DNA from: Echinostoma caproni
Taxonomy: Eukaryota > Platyhelminthes > Trematoda > Plagiorchiida > Echinostomatidae
NCBI GenBank assembly: GCA_900618425.1
Contig: UZAN01039937.1
Span: forward strand, 1-64,000
Direction of reading: 5' to 3'
Length of the DNA stretch: 64,000 nt
The translations under genes and the position numbers were made by a program. This document shows positions 51,790-63,203 of this stretch, in pieces; within the stretch, counting starts at the first letter, position 1, and every line of letters begins with the position of its first letter. The notes beneath the pieces were generated by a model. The model had not been told where the DNA came from and did not search any database. It saw only the letters and a program-made list of their open reading frames with translations.

Positions 51790-53615
51790 GACTTTCTGTC
51801 CCCTATGACCAGGTACTCCAGAAAGTGAGCACAACCGTGACTTCTTTTCAAGCTTGCTTTAATAGTTCCTTTGTAATTGACGTGCTATTCTGAGATTGGC
51901 CAAAAGGACTTGATAAAAAGTGACGTGGGCTTTTCTAACTGTAAAAGCTGACGAAAAACGAGTCAGAAAGTGGTACTCACGGATTTTTGAATTTTACCTA
52001 CAAATATGTCTGCCTGGGTTTTAAAATGATGGTCCCTCGTATCAAATCACTTGCTGGATTCGATAAATGCCTTTGATTTCATATGACCATATAGTGGAAC
52101 TTGGACACCGATCCGGTCTACCAACACTCCTGAACTCACGTTTGGAGTCAGATCTAAACCATGTGACTACATTTCCGAACTCGGTATTTTGATATTGTTG
52201 ATCACACTGACTGTTGTCTTCTAATGCTTGCAACTAAACATAACGGATCTCGTTTAACCGTTTCTGTTGCTTTAATACGTCTATGATACTGTTTCCTTGC
52301 ATGTCGAGTTTAAATGACTTGATAATGAAATCGTTTGAATTTCAGGTCTCTTTTTAAAGGCTCGCATATTGTGATATTATTTTGAAACAATGTGGGGAAT
52401 CGTTAAGTTTTCAGACTAGGCTGCGACCTGGAACACATTTCCTATCCTATCAATCAAGTAGATTCGAGGGCACTAAAGCAGGTGGATCTTTGTGACAGAT
52501 AAACTTGATTACCAATCTACTCCTTCCACTCACATTGCTTGTTCCGACCTATCCTTATCTTAGTTTGTGAGGGGAAAGGAGAGCAATGAATAACTAGTTA
52601 TTTCAATGGAAACATTGCTTTCTGAACTATTTTGAAAATCCATTGACAGTACTGCGCTAGAGAGCAGTATGGAAAGGCAATGTGATTCATTTTCAAACGT
52701 GCAATTCATCATATAATGGCCTGATGAGTGTTTGGCAAGGGAAAGAATTAAACCAATTACGTTGCAAACTATCCCTTAACTTACAATGATAATTTATTGA
52801 ATGTAAAATATTCTCGTAGACAGTGTAGATAACTTAGCTTCTGATAAAAAAATATTTTATGTTCTGTGTCATCAGTTGGTGACATACATAAAGTTAGCTT
52901 TATGACATTTACTCGTTTTCTTCGATCGCCTCTGTCACCGTCATGACCAGGGCTGTAATCAACTAATCCGATTTCCGTATGATGACTGTGCGTTGGTACA
53001 CTGAACGAATAACAATGTAAGCAGAACATTTATCTATAACATATTGTTTATTGTAGTCCTTATAGGTGATTCGCGATCATTAATCGTAACAAAGTTCATT
53101 GTGAATGATCTGGGAGGTTATACCTCACCAGCGCAAATGTACAATGCCCCCGAGGTCGTGTTACGTCATTTGAATAGCATACACAACAGAAGTGCTCATT
53201 TTTAAGAGTCGGTCAACGTTCTTTTTCCTCATTTATTAATCCATTTTCAAAATGGGAAACCAAAACTTGGTGACTTAGTTGTATTGCTTCTCTCAGCGAA
53301 GCACGATGGTATACCACCCACCGAACTTTGAACTTTTTGAAAATTATTACTGAGCCTAACAGGAAAGATCGCTGGCGATGTATCATTGCTTACTTAGATA
53401 AGCATATCATAATTGTAGACTCTGATTCCTGACCCCATATACTCAGAGGCACTTGATCTGGTCAAAATTAAGACGATTCCTGCAGCTGAAGTGGCCACGT
53501 TAAGCAGCTCTTTCATTTCGGCATGCTTTTGAATCAGAGTTATAAATTTCAGAGTGTGCTGCATCGACCAGAGCGCAGCCTTTACATTTTTATAATAGGC
53601 TCCCCTATGAAGGAT
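51790..53615. other. No supported gene
   Basis: Nothing recognised. Confidence 0.4.
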
Positions 53616-53618
53616 GGT

Positions 53619-53645
53619 TCATATATATACATATATATATATATT
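53619..53645. repeat. (AT)n microsatellite
   Basis: ATATATATACATATATATATATATT, interrupted TA repeat. Confidence 0.85.
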
Positions 53646-56600
53646 GGAATACCAATTGAGTTCTACGAATCGTTCTATACTCACTCTTGTTTGGCTGTAA
53701 AGGGATAACTGTCAGGAGTCGAGGATGCTTTGAAGTTACACTTATTGGCTCAGTGATGTCTCCTGGACTTCATAAACTTCTTTTAGCGAGAGAGATCTTC
53801 AAATGTCAAGAATAAACGGATTTAGTTAGAAATCGAAACACTGACATTATTTATTCAAACCCATGTCCTTCACTACTAGAAGGTGTGACAGAATATCTTT
53901 CTTCATTTGACTCATTTGCAAACTGTCGTTACCATCCCTCCTGTCGACGAAGACTGTCTTCATCAAATCTAACAAGGAACTCCTATGAACCTACGGTTGG
54001 CATATATGTGACCGTGATAGGGTAGCAATCTTTACCGTTACCGCCACTGATTGCCGCGTGTGGACAGCTAATTTCATTGATGCTCTTGAAGTTGACTCAT
54101 TTGCAGTCAGGCGAATGTAAAAGTGAGTGCCCTTCATCCTGCATCAGAAGAAGGTTTACTATTTCAGTTTAGTTCTCTTTCAAAGGAGGGAAATGTATGA
54201 ATAGCAGATTCGATATTCGTAAATTAATAGTTAGCATTATTTCTATAAGTATTGAGGACTGTTGATTTCATTCATCACAGTTCAGACATCGGTTTCACTT
54301 GAACCATTGTAGCAAGGGAGGAGGCAATACAGAGCCTCTTTTCGCTGAAGCTACTCATTATTGGATTTCCACGTGCCCATCCATGCATTCGTTTATTTAC
54401 ATCCTAAGCAGTTTAATCCTTCTATTTGTTTAGTGCCTTTATAGCCCACCTTAAATCAACAGAAACAGTGCCTCATGCTATTTGAGACCTGTGCCTCACT
54501 TTGTTTCCCTTAGATGATTATTAACACCTTCATTCATAATTTTATCAACCACGTTCGCGTTTGATGGATTTGTCTTGTGATTAAGAACAGCACAGTTTCC
54601 ATAGAAATTAATTACAGCTTTTGCTCAATATGGTCTGTTGATGGACCTGTTTCTTTACTCACTGAACCGTTATTTTGTGTTTGCTGTGTAATTAAAAACC
54701 ATATTTCTCTTCATTTGTTTGGGTTGTAATCGATCAGTATCAATATCAGCAGTGTTCTTTAGGTAGCCAGGTTGGAGATTTCAGTCAAGCTATTATCACC
54801 ATGCTTTCACGGTGGCTAGCTTTGAGGCTTTCAGCTTCCACAGTATGATCCTCCGTTCTGAAACACCGAATTATCCGTCCCTCAGATTTAACGATTATCC
54901 TGGTTNAAACGGTGGTGCCTCGTTACAATGAGATAAATCCTATCTGCTCTTAATGCGGTTGAGGTGTGGAGAAAAGTATTCACCTGATCAGGTATTAGAA
55001 CGGAGAAAACGAAATACTTCAGATGAAGAGAAAACCACATTATCGATCATTCATCAAAACTTCTCTTTTCTCAACGTAACACTAATAAGCTATCGAAATA
55101 GCATGAAAAACGGAATTCCTTGATTGCTAATTCCGAAGTTAGGGTGGGAGTACATAATCATATATTTTAATTCTGATTACTTTTGAGTAACCGCACAGCT
55201 CTTGAATTAGATTAGTATATGTCATTAAAGGGGCACAATATCCAACAACTCACGTACAGCGGGTTTTCTCAATTATATTACTTGCACCACGTGATCTCAA
55301 CGTACACATTAGAACACTATGGACATTATGCAATATTCTTTGCCAAAATAGTCAGATATCTGCCTGCAAAACACTTCATCTTTTACTCTGTCTTATTTAC
55401 GCTTCACGGACTAGAAGAGAAGAAACGTTACAAAAAATGGACAAAGAGTTTTGTTTAAAATTTGAAGTAAGAATATCGAAAATTGTACCACGAGTTCCAT
55501 ATTACTGTAAGAACTTGACCCTGGTTGTATTATTTCCTCACGCCTTTTGTGCTAAGCATAAAAATTTATATAGACAAAGAGCTGCATAGTATACGGATCT
55601 AACTGTTCACCTTTTGTTATACGCTATTTTTGAAATACTGTGTGAGGATATGGGGAAACACAAGTTTGAACACCTCAACTTCTGTGCCGAAAGCTGAGTC
55701 AAAACTTCCAGGGATTTTACTGAGGAATCATACAAAACTTTTGAGCTTGAAGTCAGAAGTCCATACAATTGCACACACCCAAAAAAGAGCCTCCTTTTCT
55801 TGTTGCCAATTTAAACATTGGCCTCTGCAAACTCCATCCCAGCCGCATATGGCACAAACAACACATTTTAAACATTGTATTGATCTAACAACTTCTAGAG
55901 GGATTCTTTAACTTAACAATCGTCGATGCTCTTGAGAGATGAGCACGGACTACACTCACCAAGGCTCTGTGCATGCATGCAATGATAAGGGCTGTGGAAC
56001 ATTTCAAAACGACATAAATCTTAAACGGAAACGGTCTGACCGGTCAGAGTTATATAAAAATATTGCAAACACGGTGGTGCCCAGCAGTCGACGTTTCAGA
56101 GGTATGTTTTATTACGCCCTGTTCAGAAAATCTTAAAACCACAAAAGACTATGGGGTTTTGTCAGACCTCTCCATCACTACACCATAGGTAGTGCTGCGC
56201 AATATCTATCACAGAAATGAGCTAGCTTTACCACATAATTATAAAAATAGGTAAATGTAGCAGAAAGACATTACATCATCTTGTGAAAGACTAAAATGTG
56301 ATTAGTTTATCATCGGCTTAGTGCCTACGTGAGTTCAGATTTTTTTGAAAATAAAGAGTAAGTTTCTTTCATGTATAAATAAATTTTTTCTAAGCACAGT
56401 GCTCACAGATCCCAAAAGTTTTAGTTTGCAGTTTCTCAATAGATCCTTTTTTGCAGCCATTGTAAAAGCTGTTGTTAACTGTATTCTCATCCTTCGTCTG
56501 GATCGAATTTCTGATGAAACAACGAATGATTGTGTAAAGGTTGTTTGAGAAAATGCTTTGTGTAATTTTGAAAACCTCCAGTCCTCTCTCTAATTTCTGT

Positions 56601-57430
56601 GAACAGAGATTGAACTAGTATCGCCAAATGTTCCTTTTCATTTGATTTCTTCAGTTTCTGCAAAGTAGAGTAAGTTGGCATCTGCACGAGATAGTATTGC
56701 TAGATACAGTGGTACAACCGAAAGGGAATTGCTCTTACGGTAATTGGTTTGATCACACCGCAAATGGATATGCACACCGAATTACCACCTAGCGGAGTGA
56801 TTTTCTCGTGCAGATTTGTTATTGTTTTGGTCGAACTTCCATACCTATGTTCGTACACAATTGAAAATTATTTGAGTCTGACGCCCCAAAATGGACGTTA
56901 ACAGACAATCTCTTAGAAACACTTTATCCCTTGTAGTACCTACCAGTATACCGTTCTGTTCATTTCATATTATGGTGCTGAATACCAATGTTTGCAGTGC
57001 TTTTGCACTAATTTGTGTTTGCCTACTCACAAGTAACTATGAGTTAATAATCATTTTTTCATCGTTTATATTGCAGAACAACAAAAATTACTTTTGGTTC
57101 CTCTGATACATCAAGACATCAATAAATCCAAATTCTGGTCTCCAGTTGTGTAAACCTTAAGAGTAACTTGTAATTCATACCTTTTACCTTGGTAACACAT
57201 GTGAACCGTTGTTCTTAGTCTTTCTCAGCATAGTTTACTGTAAATCCTAACCACTTTTCACTGATCACAAAATTTTGTAGATTCATTGAAATAACTCAAA
57301 ATACATTTTAAAAACACCATTTTAGCTGCTCCATTCAACTTTTTATAAGGAGGTCATTCAACGAAAGAAAATCCTTTTTTAATTCGAAATGGGTGAATAT
57401 ATTCGAATCTTCATTGTGAAAAAATCTTTG
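53646..57430. other. No supported gene; single N at 54906
   Basis: The frame 55630-55911 contains YCVRIWGNTSLNTS, faintly like the C-terminal block of LINE polymerases (YxxxIWG), too short to call. Nothing else is recognised. Confidence 0.35.
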
Positions 57431-58208
57431 TTAACTTTCAGGGGACTATTTAACTCCGGGCGTGTCCTTTCGCGAACAATTAGAGACGCCGTTGTTAGAG
57501 ATGCTATCATATCTCTGCTAATACATGGGGCTAAAAATAAAGTAATCTGGAATCACACTTCAAGAGTACATCATTGTGATGTATATTCATCATAAGACTT
57601 TCATTCAGTGATACAATCTACAAACAGACAAATGATGTAACTGTGAGTTCTCAGGGTAGCTTGATTCTACCAGATGTCTTCATCGCCAAACTGAGAAGAA
57701 ACAAACTTCCTCTGATTTTCCTTCAATTTGCACTATTCTGCTGATCTATCAGTGGTATTTTTTTGTATTTCAACCAAAGATTTTATTAAACACTATGCAA
57801 CTTTACTATAACCGATTTAATCCAACAATTAGCTTTAGAACCAAGACACAAAATTGGAACCTCGGGAGTGAAGCATCTTTACAAGTATGTCGTTTGACTT
57901 CCCACAAGCAAACATACATCAGTCAGTAAATTTATTTAAATTACATCAAATATATACTAAACTTAATATAATCGTTGACCGACGCATATCTGCTTGCGGA
58001 GTTAATGGCAAAATTTGGAATAAACCTCAGATACAGACTACTGAATATTGGATCACCGGATCGTTTAGTTGAGGAAATCTTCACAGAAAGATCCTCATTA
58101 CACGAAGGTATTGGGGTAAAAGTAAAAGAACTGTTCCTACAGGTTCACGTCAAAGAAAAGTCGAGTAGCGATCCATTGAGAACCTCATTGGATAAGCCAA
58201 TCAAATAA
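57431..58208 (+). other. Two coding-like frames, unassigned
   Basis: An acceptor-like TTAACTTTCAG at 57441 is followed by 50 open codons (GLFNSGRVLSRTIRDAVVRD onward) to TAA 57593-57595. Separately, 57972-58208 is open for 78 codons (SLTDAYLLAELMAKFGINLR onward, ends DKPIK) with balanced residue composition. No domain can be named. They are among the better coding candidates by composition, but splice links are not evident. Confidence 0.25.
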
Positions 58209-58503
58209 AATCATCTAGACACCACCGTACGCGTTAAGTTCCAAAGTCTATCAACACTCTAAAAATCTTTACCGATAAGGTGTGTATTATATTCCTGCAC
58301 CTGTTCATATCCGAAAAGGGATAAAGGACAAATAACGAGACAGGCTCACGAAGGACCCATCACGGGATTTAAGTAAACAGTTACCGGTGCAATTGTAGCC
58401 TTGTCACTACAAAGGAAATGACGCGGTTAATTTCAGTACCCATGGACAATTGGAAGTAGTCACGAAAATGTCCTTCTCTCCTCGCCATGCGCTTCTCTAA
58501 AAA

Positions 58504-58720
58504 TTAGGAAAATCTGACATTCTCATGGAAGTGTTTGTGATAGTCGAAAATGAGCACTGGACATCTGTTTCGTCCTTTTTGGGACTCGTCAGCAGTGCAT
58601 ACGTTGTGTGTCCCTGACAGGACTCTAACCGAAAACTTTCGGGTGAGGACTTTCAAACTTACTCCTGTGCTGCAAGGTCGGCGGTCGTCACCTTGTGGGG
58701 ATGGCTGAATTAATTTCACG
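58504..58720 (-). mobile_element. Short retroposon with tRNA-like head and hammerhead
   Basis: On the minus strand a TTGCAGCACAGGAG segment (A box-like) is followed by GGTTAGAGTCC (box B-like), CAGGGACACA and the hammerhead at 58598-58554, then a TCGA-containing 3' part. The order and spacing match the 340-bp copies at 60.9 and 63.2 kb and the decayed copy at 4.1 kb. Ends are approximate; the 5' side merges with the near-palindrome at 58718-58886. Confidence 0.65.
58554..58598 (-). ncRNA. Type I hammerhead ribozyme
   Basis: Minus-strand order: stem I GCACTG (58598-58593), core CTGACGA (58592-58586), stem II GTCC-CAAAA-AGGAC, core GAAA (58571-58568), short stem III closed by AC/GT around AGAT, cleavage triplet GTC (58562-58560), stem I return CAGTGC (58559-58554). 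All conserved core positions (CUGANGA, GAAA, NUH) are present and stem I pairs perfectly over 6 bp. It should self-cleave after GTC when transcribed from the minus strand. The layout closely resembles the natural schistosome hammerheads of the Sm-alpha retroposons. Confidence 0.85.
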
Positions 58721-58886
58721 GTAGAAAGCTTGGATTGGTTCATTCGATTGTTAAGAGGCACCAGGCACGCTTCGGTGTGGGCTTCACTCCTTGGGAGATC
58801 GCTGATTCTCCAAGGAGGGGACCCCAAAACTAACAGTACCTGGTGCCCCTTAACAATCAAATGGGCTAATCGAAGCTTTCTGCCGT
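58718..58886. repeat. 169-bp near-palindrome (head-to-head repeat)
   Basis: 58718-58768 and the reverse complement of 58836-58886 match at about 43 of 51 positions (shared AGAAAGCTT, GATTGTTAAG and GGCACCAGG). The centre continues the symmetry: CTCCTTGG-GAGA faces TCTCCAAGGAG across about 7 bases. The same GGCACCAGG...CTCCTTG segment belongs to the hammerhead retroposon copies at 1.6 and 4.1 kb, so this looks like two 5' portions of that element fused head to head. Confidence 0.75.
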
Positions 58887-59040
58887 AAGATGATATTCTT
58901 TCCTGATGAATCAAACCAATAACTAACTTTCCTTTCGATCTCCTAAATAAAAGCACAACGCTGCGGTTTCCCGATGAAGAAGTTATGAAACATACTTGTT
59001 CACCATATAGTGTTGATATTTTCCATATTTTCAATTGAAC

Positions 59041-59990
59041 TCAGCCTTGTAATTATTAATGTCTTCCGGATTATGTAAATGTTTGTATTCCTTAGAAGGC
59101 ATTGAGAGTTCTCCATCGATTTCCCTTAACTTCGATCGCTGTTGGAAATAGATAAACGAGTTGTCCGGCATCAACCGTGATGCTCAAGCGGTACAGATCA
59201 GCAGCTTATCGCTTCACTGGACGTACATATGCTCGAATCTCACCATCATCGCCTAAATTTCTTCATTCTCTTTGCATTGCACCGCAGTCCTCGTAATGGC
59301 TGCTTTGCGTTCATGAAAATGGTGTCGATGAACATTTGATAAAAAAGAAAAAGTTAAAAAAGGAAAAGAAGAGCTATCCATTCTTATCGGATTTCAGTGC
59401 AAATATACACTGGTCGAGGAAATAACTGCTATGGTGACATGCGATTGAGCCTAAAATTAGATCATTGCAATTCATCAGTGGACGGGTTTTAAATAGAGAC
59501 TCTGAAAGCATATGGTTTCAACTGACTTTTTCAACCTATGATGAAGATCTGCATATGGTAGGTTAGACGGGTTTTAAAACCCACCAGACATTAGCGCAAA
59601 GAATTAACGCATAGCTTGAAAAGGAGCCGGAACAATTAAAGTGTTAGCATCAATACCTGTTCTACTAAAGACCAAAAAGAAAATCAGTTGAACGTCAAAA
59701 CCTTTCTTTGGATTTTATCACGGTATTTTCATAACTTTTTTACAAACATTATTTTGTATATTTGCGTTCATTGCACTCGTGCTAACTTGTGTAGCATTCA
59801 CATGGGATAATGACCTTAATGTCATTTAGATTGAGATACTGAATAACCCCAACGCGGTTTAATCACTTGTCTGATAATTATATTTACTTTTAATCCAATG
59901 TGGTTCCACTCGTACGATGGTAAAATAGCCCCTTTATTAGTTTAATGTGTTACGCAATTCGAGCGGTTGTTTTGCCAACTCTATTTTCTC
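59041..59990. other. No supported gene
   Basis: A weak tRNA-like string (GATGCTCAAGCGGT, then GCTCGAATCTC) near 59177-59240 lacks pairing arms and was not called. Confidence 0.4.
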
Positions 59991-59994
59991 GCCA

Positions 59995-60035
59995 CCCCCC
60001 CCCCCCCCCGCNTTTTCCCCCCCCCCCCCCCCCCC
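59995..60035. repeat. Poly-C tracts interrupted by an N
   Basis: Fifteen C, then GCNTTTT, then nineteen C. On the minus strand these are G-runs able to form quadruplex-like structure. The N and the run lengths suggest an unreliable or polymorphic consensus. Confidence 0.9.
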
Positions 60036-61027
60036 ACGCATCCCTCGCGCTCGGGCTGCAAATATGCTAATCGTGCAGCAGTCGTTGAATTCATTCCTCT
60101 CAACCGAACAGTATACGTAATGTGTTCCAGGTGACCCTTCGAGGCGGTACTTGTCTTGTTCCTTTTTGCCCAATATCGACCATTATGTTGATTTTCCTCT
60201 TTAACATAAATCCGACAATAATTCATTTTACATTTTAGCAGATTATGCTTACCAAGTGAGTGTTAATCAAATAGGGGATCTGCTTTTCACCTGTGAGAAA
60301 TCGAGAAACATGCTTCTCCTCAAAAGACTGTGTGCATTCGGGATTATCTCGATTTAACTTCGTGGGTGTATTCCTTTTTGTTAGACTAAAACACGACTGT
60401 TTTCTTCTTTTATGAGCACTTTGACACTCATTGATCAAACACTGTGGACTGAAAACCATTAGTTGCAGGATAACTGTGAAACCGGTTAGCATAGGCAAAC
60501 ACAAATCTTTACAGCATAGTGATCTTAAGAAATATGATCGCCAGTAATCCAAACACAATCAGTCTAAACCTAACGGAAAAACATAGAAACTCAGTAACTC
60601 GATACTACGTTAATCTACTCTACTGCAAGTGACCTGTCAATCGAGCGCTCAAATCTCTTAACATTTTCAAAATCTACAATTCTGGGGTAATTGAAATTGA
60701 CTGATATGACTATCTTTTCAAATTTACCTTCAGATACAATCCTCAGATCATCGTTTCAACCAAATAAACCAACATCGAGTATCCCACACACACTGCTCGC
60801 AATTAACTGTGAGTCAAATTCGAAGATAAATCAAGCCTGGTAGATATGTAGCAGGTCACCTCGTATCTTGCTTGGAAGTCCGACCTGATGAGAGGCTTTC
60901 AATTAGAGATAACAGATTGTCATCTGTGTCTCCATTCGTTGCTATCGGGCCAAATGAACTGACTGACTATCACTGAAGACGACACCTGAACAAACAAGAA
61001 TTGGCAACTTGGTTCAGCCATAGTATG

Positions 61028-61092
61028 AGCTGGTTGGCACAGTGGGAACGCACACGCCCTCCATGCGATGGGTCCGGAGTTCAAATCCCGGA
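61028..61092 (+). promoter_or_regulatory. Internal pol III promoter-like boxes (left arm)
   Basis: TGGCACAGTGGGAACG fits box A (TRGCNNAGTGG). GGAGTTCAAATCCCGG fits box B (GGTTCGANNCC) and is flanked by GTCCGG/CCGGAC pairing. The spacing of about 45 bases is tRNA-like. It would drive transcription through the hammerhead just downstream. Confidence 0.6.
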
Positions 61093-61107
61093 CGGGATGG
61101 TAGATAT

Positions 61108-61154
61108 GCACTGCTGATGAGCTGTAATAGGGGCGAAACTCAAGTTTTTAGTGC
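61108..61154 (+). ncRNA. Hammerhead ribozyme, weakened (left arm)
   Basis: Stem I GCACTG, core CTGATGA (61114-61120), stem II region GCTG-TAATAG-GGGC, core GAAA (61135-61138), C-TCAA-G stem III with GTT as cleavage triplet, stem I return TAGTGC (one G-U) after two extra T. Core residues are intact, but stem II keeps only two Watson-Crick pairs and one G-U, so activity is doubtful. Confidence 0.6.
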
Positions 61155-61231
61155 TTTCGAGTGTATTGTTGAATCGATGAACTGAGGATTGTGTGTGAAG
61201 GTGAAGTTCCAAGGATACTGAGTCTAATCAA

Positions 61232-61980
61232 ATAATTCTAGGGTACCCAAGCTGTAGTACTTTCCCCGTATTTATTTTCTGCGTATGTTAGTGACTTGTC
61301 TGCTGGAACCTTTACTTCTTTCTTTGAATACATCAATGGTGTGGTTTTATATCTGGTCATCTTCGATTCTTGTGGTCTTTCAGAATTTTCTAATAGCTTG
61401 GAAAACGTTCGACAATTTCATGCCACATCCGGCCTTTCTATTTATCGATCCAAATGTTTCGACTGTCTTTTTACATTACCCCGTTCTTCTTTCCTTTCCG
61501 AACCTATTGGATCGGAACAGGTATCCTGAGTAAACTGAAATAAATATCTGGGGGTATTTATCGATGCCAATCGTTATTGGACCTCTCAAATCCAACACAA
61601 CATCAGTAAGCTTCGATTATTTTTTTTCATGTCCGTACACTTCGTCAGCTAAGTATTTGACAAACATAATTATTTCCAAATCCATGTACCGGTGTGTGTT
61701 TCCATTTTACTTCATTGTTCATCCGTTGTTTTTTCTCACTCTCCGAAAACACTGTTTTGAACTGCTTCGACGTGGACTGACCATCATTAGCTGCGTCAAA
61801 CCCGCTGGAGGCGTAAGTAACCAACCTGTGCGAACGTTATTTAAATTCATGTGAAAAGGGTGCACATAAGATTTCTATCGACTTCACGCATCCAATAAGC
61901 ACAGATTCATTTTTCTCTTCCCATCCGTCCATTATGGCCCCCAATACCTTTGTATCAGAGCCTAAATAAAAATATTATAA
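61232..61980 (+). pseudogene. LINE reverse transcriptase fragment (CR1/jockey-like), dead active site
   Basis: Plus frames give TQAVVLSPYLFSAYVSDLSA (family GVPQGAVLSPLLF), then FTSFFEYINGVVLYLV where the YADDVV catalytic box should be, GLSIYRSKCFDCLFTL, KYLGVFIDANRYWTSQIQHN, and in a later frame LLRRGLTIISCVK. Both catalytic aspartates of YxDD are replaced (N and G), and frameshifts separate the blocks. The fragment begins at the GV(P)Q motif, directly at the inner edge of the left 340-bp arm. It is a different LINE from those at 11.3 and 48.2 kb. Confidence 0.8.
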
Positions 61981-63203
61981 ATCTGCGATACCTTCGTTAG
62001 CGTGTATTATAGTTAACAAGGAGTAGGTTTTCACAGACTGGTAACAGTTTTCTGATTTGAAACTCTTCCTTCCTTACAATTTGTAAATTTGAAGTGAGAT
62101 GCAGGCTTTATACCCACAGGAATCATTACAATAACAATAACAATGTGACCGGTATAGACAGTACTATAAGATGATGAAGACAGAATTTCGCCATCTGACG
62201 TTCCAATCAGCTTGATCCACGATTAGAACTACAAACTAATCAGTTATTTTTTGGATTTCTCCAACGGAAGGGAACCGGGATCAATAAAATGTAGAAATAA
62301 GTAATATCTTCTTCATTGTTATGAAGAAGGCCAAAATTCTGTGAATGAATATGGTTCCAGTGGTACGCTGTTGTGCTTAATTATGTGATACATGAATTCA
62401 GCTATATGCTGCATGTTACAATTAGCGGTAACATTATTACATGGGACGTAATTTCATCTTATAATTGGATTACCGTCAATCTTTCTTTAATCTCTTGTTC
62501 TTTCGTTTTGCTTGCTAAGCGTTAATCGAACCTAATGTTTTGGTTGGGGTATTTCAGGAATCTCGGTTTGCTCAGCTGTTTTTTTGGAGGACCAAAATTC
62601 ACTAAAATCTATGTGAGATGTCATTTCCATACCAGATTGCAGAGGTCTACTGCTGATGGTAAAGGGGTTCAGCACGGTTTGCTTACGGTTTTTCTGTCTC
62701 TTGGTACTAAAGTTCCTAATATTGAATATGTGGAACCGAAACTCTGAAGACCCAGTTACGGTGTCATTGGTCAACACCTTCGGCTGTGTGACAGACTGAT
62801 GTGGATCTCACTGCATGCATCAACTTTGGATCACTGTCTTTAATGTGGATCCTGCTATTTGCAACCTTAAAGCTTCACCTATTCACTTATTCCTCTACGC
62901 AGTCGTTTGGCTAAGCAATGACACTCCCCATAATTTACTACTCTCAACACATTGCAATGGATTACGCAAAACCAATCTAGAAATTAAAATAGACTCGAGT
63001 TAGACAGATGAGCATTACGACTGCGCGAACTATTGATCACTCCCAATGTTTGACATAAAATATCTTATTCCTCTACATGTATACTACCTTCTTTTATCTG
63101 CTCAATCCTATTTACTAGCACTGAGTCCAGGCTGATGGTTAATCCCGTTACGCATTGAACTCATAGGTACTTGTGAGTAGTGGTGTGGGATAATTGATAT
63201 CGA
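61981..63203. other. Spacer between inverted arms, no supported gene
   Basis: Small CAATAA-rich stretch near 62130-62145. The frame pair at 62532-62777 is open on both strands and unassigned. Nothing links it to the LINE fragment upstream. Confidence 0.4.

Larger units (their letters stand above)
60892..61231 (+). mobile_element. 340-bp hammerhead retroposon, plus copy (left arm)
   Basis: This is one arm of a 340-bp inverted duplication; the reverse complement of 63204-63543 appears identical apart from one base near the inner end. Internal order: unique head, tRNA-like pol III region (about 61028-61090), hammerhead (61108-61154), 3' part ending GAGTCTAATCAA. Length and design fit the schistosome Sm-alpha type of SINE-like element (inference). 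No poly(A) tail or target duplication is obvious. Similarity fades slowly beyond the outer edge (about 60850-60891), so the true element may be longer. Confidence 0.72.

Noticed and set aside
52720..52750. CTGATGAG...GGGAAAG resembling a hammerhead
   Set aside because: No complementary stem II and no stem I partner or cleavage triplet.
55630..55911. YCVRIWGNT frame as a LINE C-terminal fragment
   Set aside because: Only one short block fits; no ordered second motif.
58504..59034. 176-codon minus frame
   Set aside because: It runs through the hammerhead, the tRNA-like region and the near-palindrome, so it is an accident of repeat sequence.
59177..59240. tRNA-like GCTCAAGCGGT...GCTCGAATCTC
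   Set aside because: No pairing arms or acceptor stem; weaker than the copies at 47.2 and 61.0 kb.
60920..61111. 63-codon frame repeated identically at 63324-63515
   Set aside because: Identity comes from the inverted DNA duplication; the frame reads antisense through the tRNA-like boxes and is not a protein gene.
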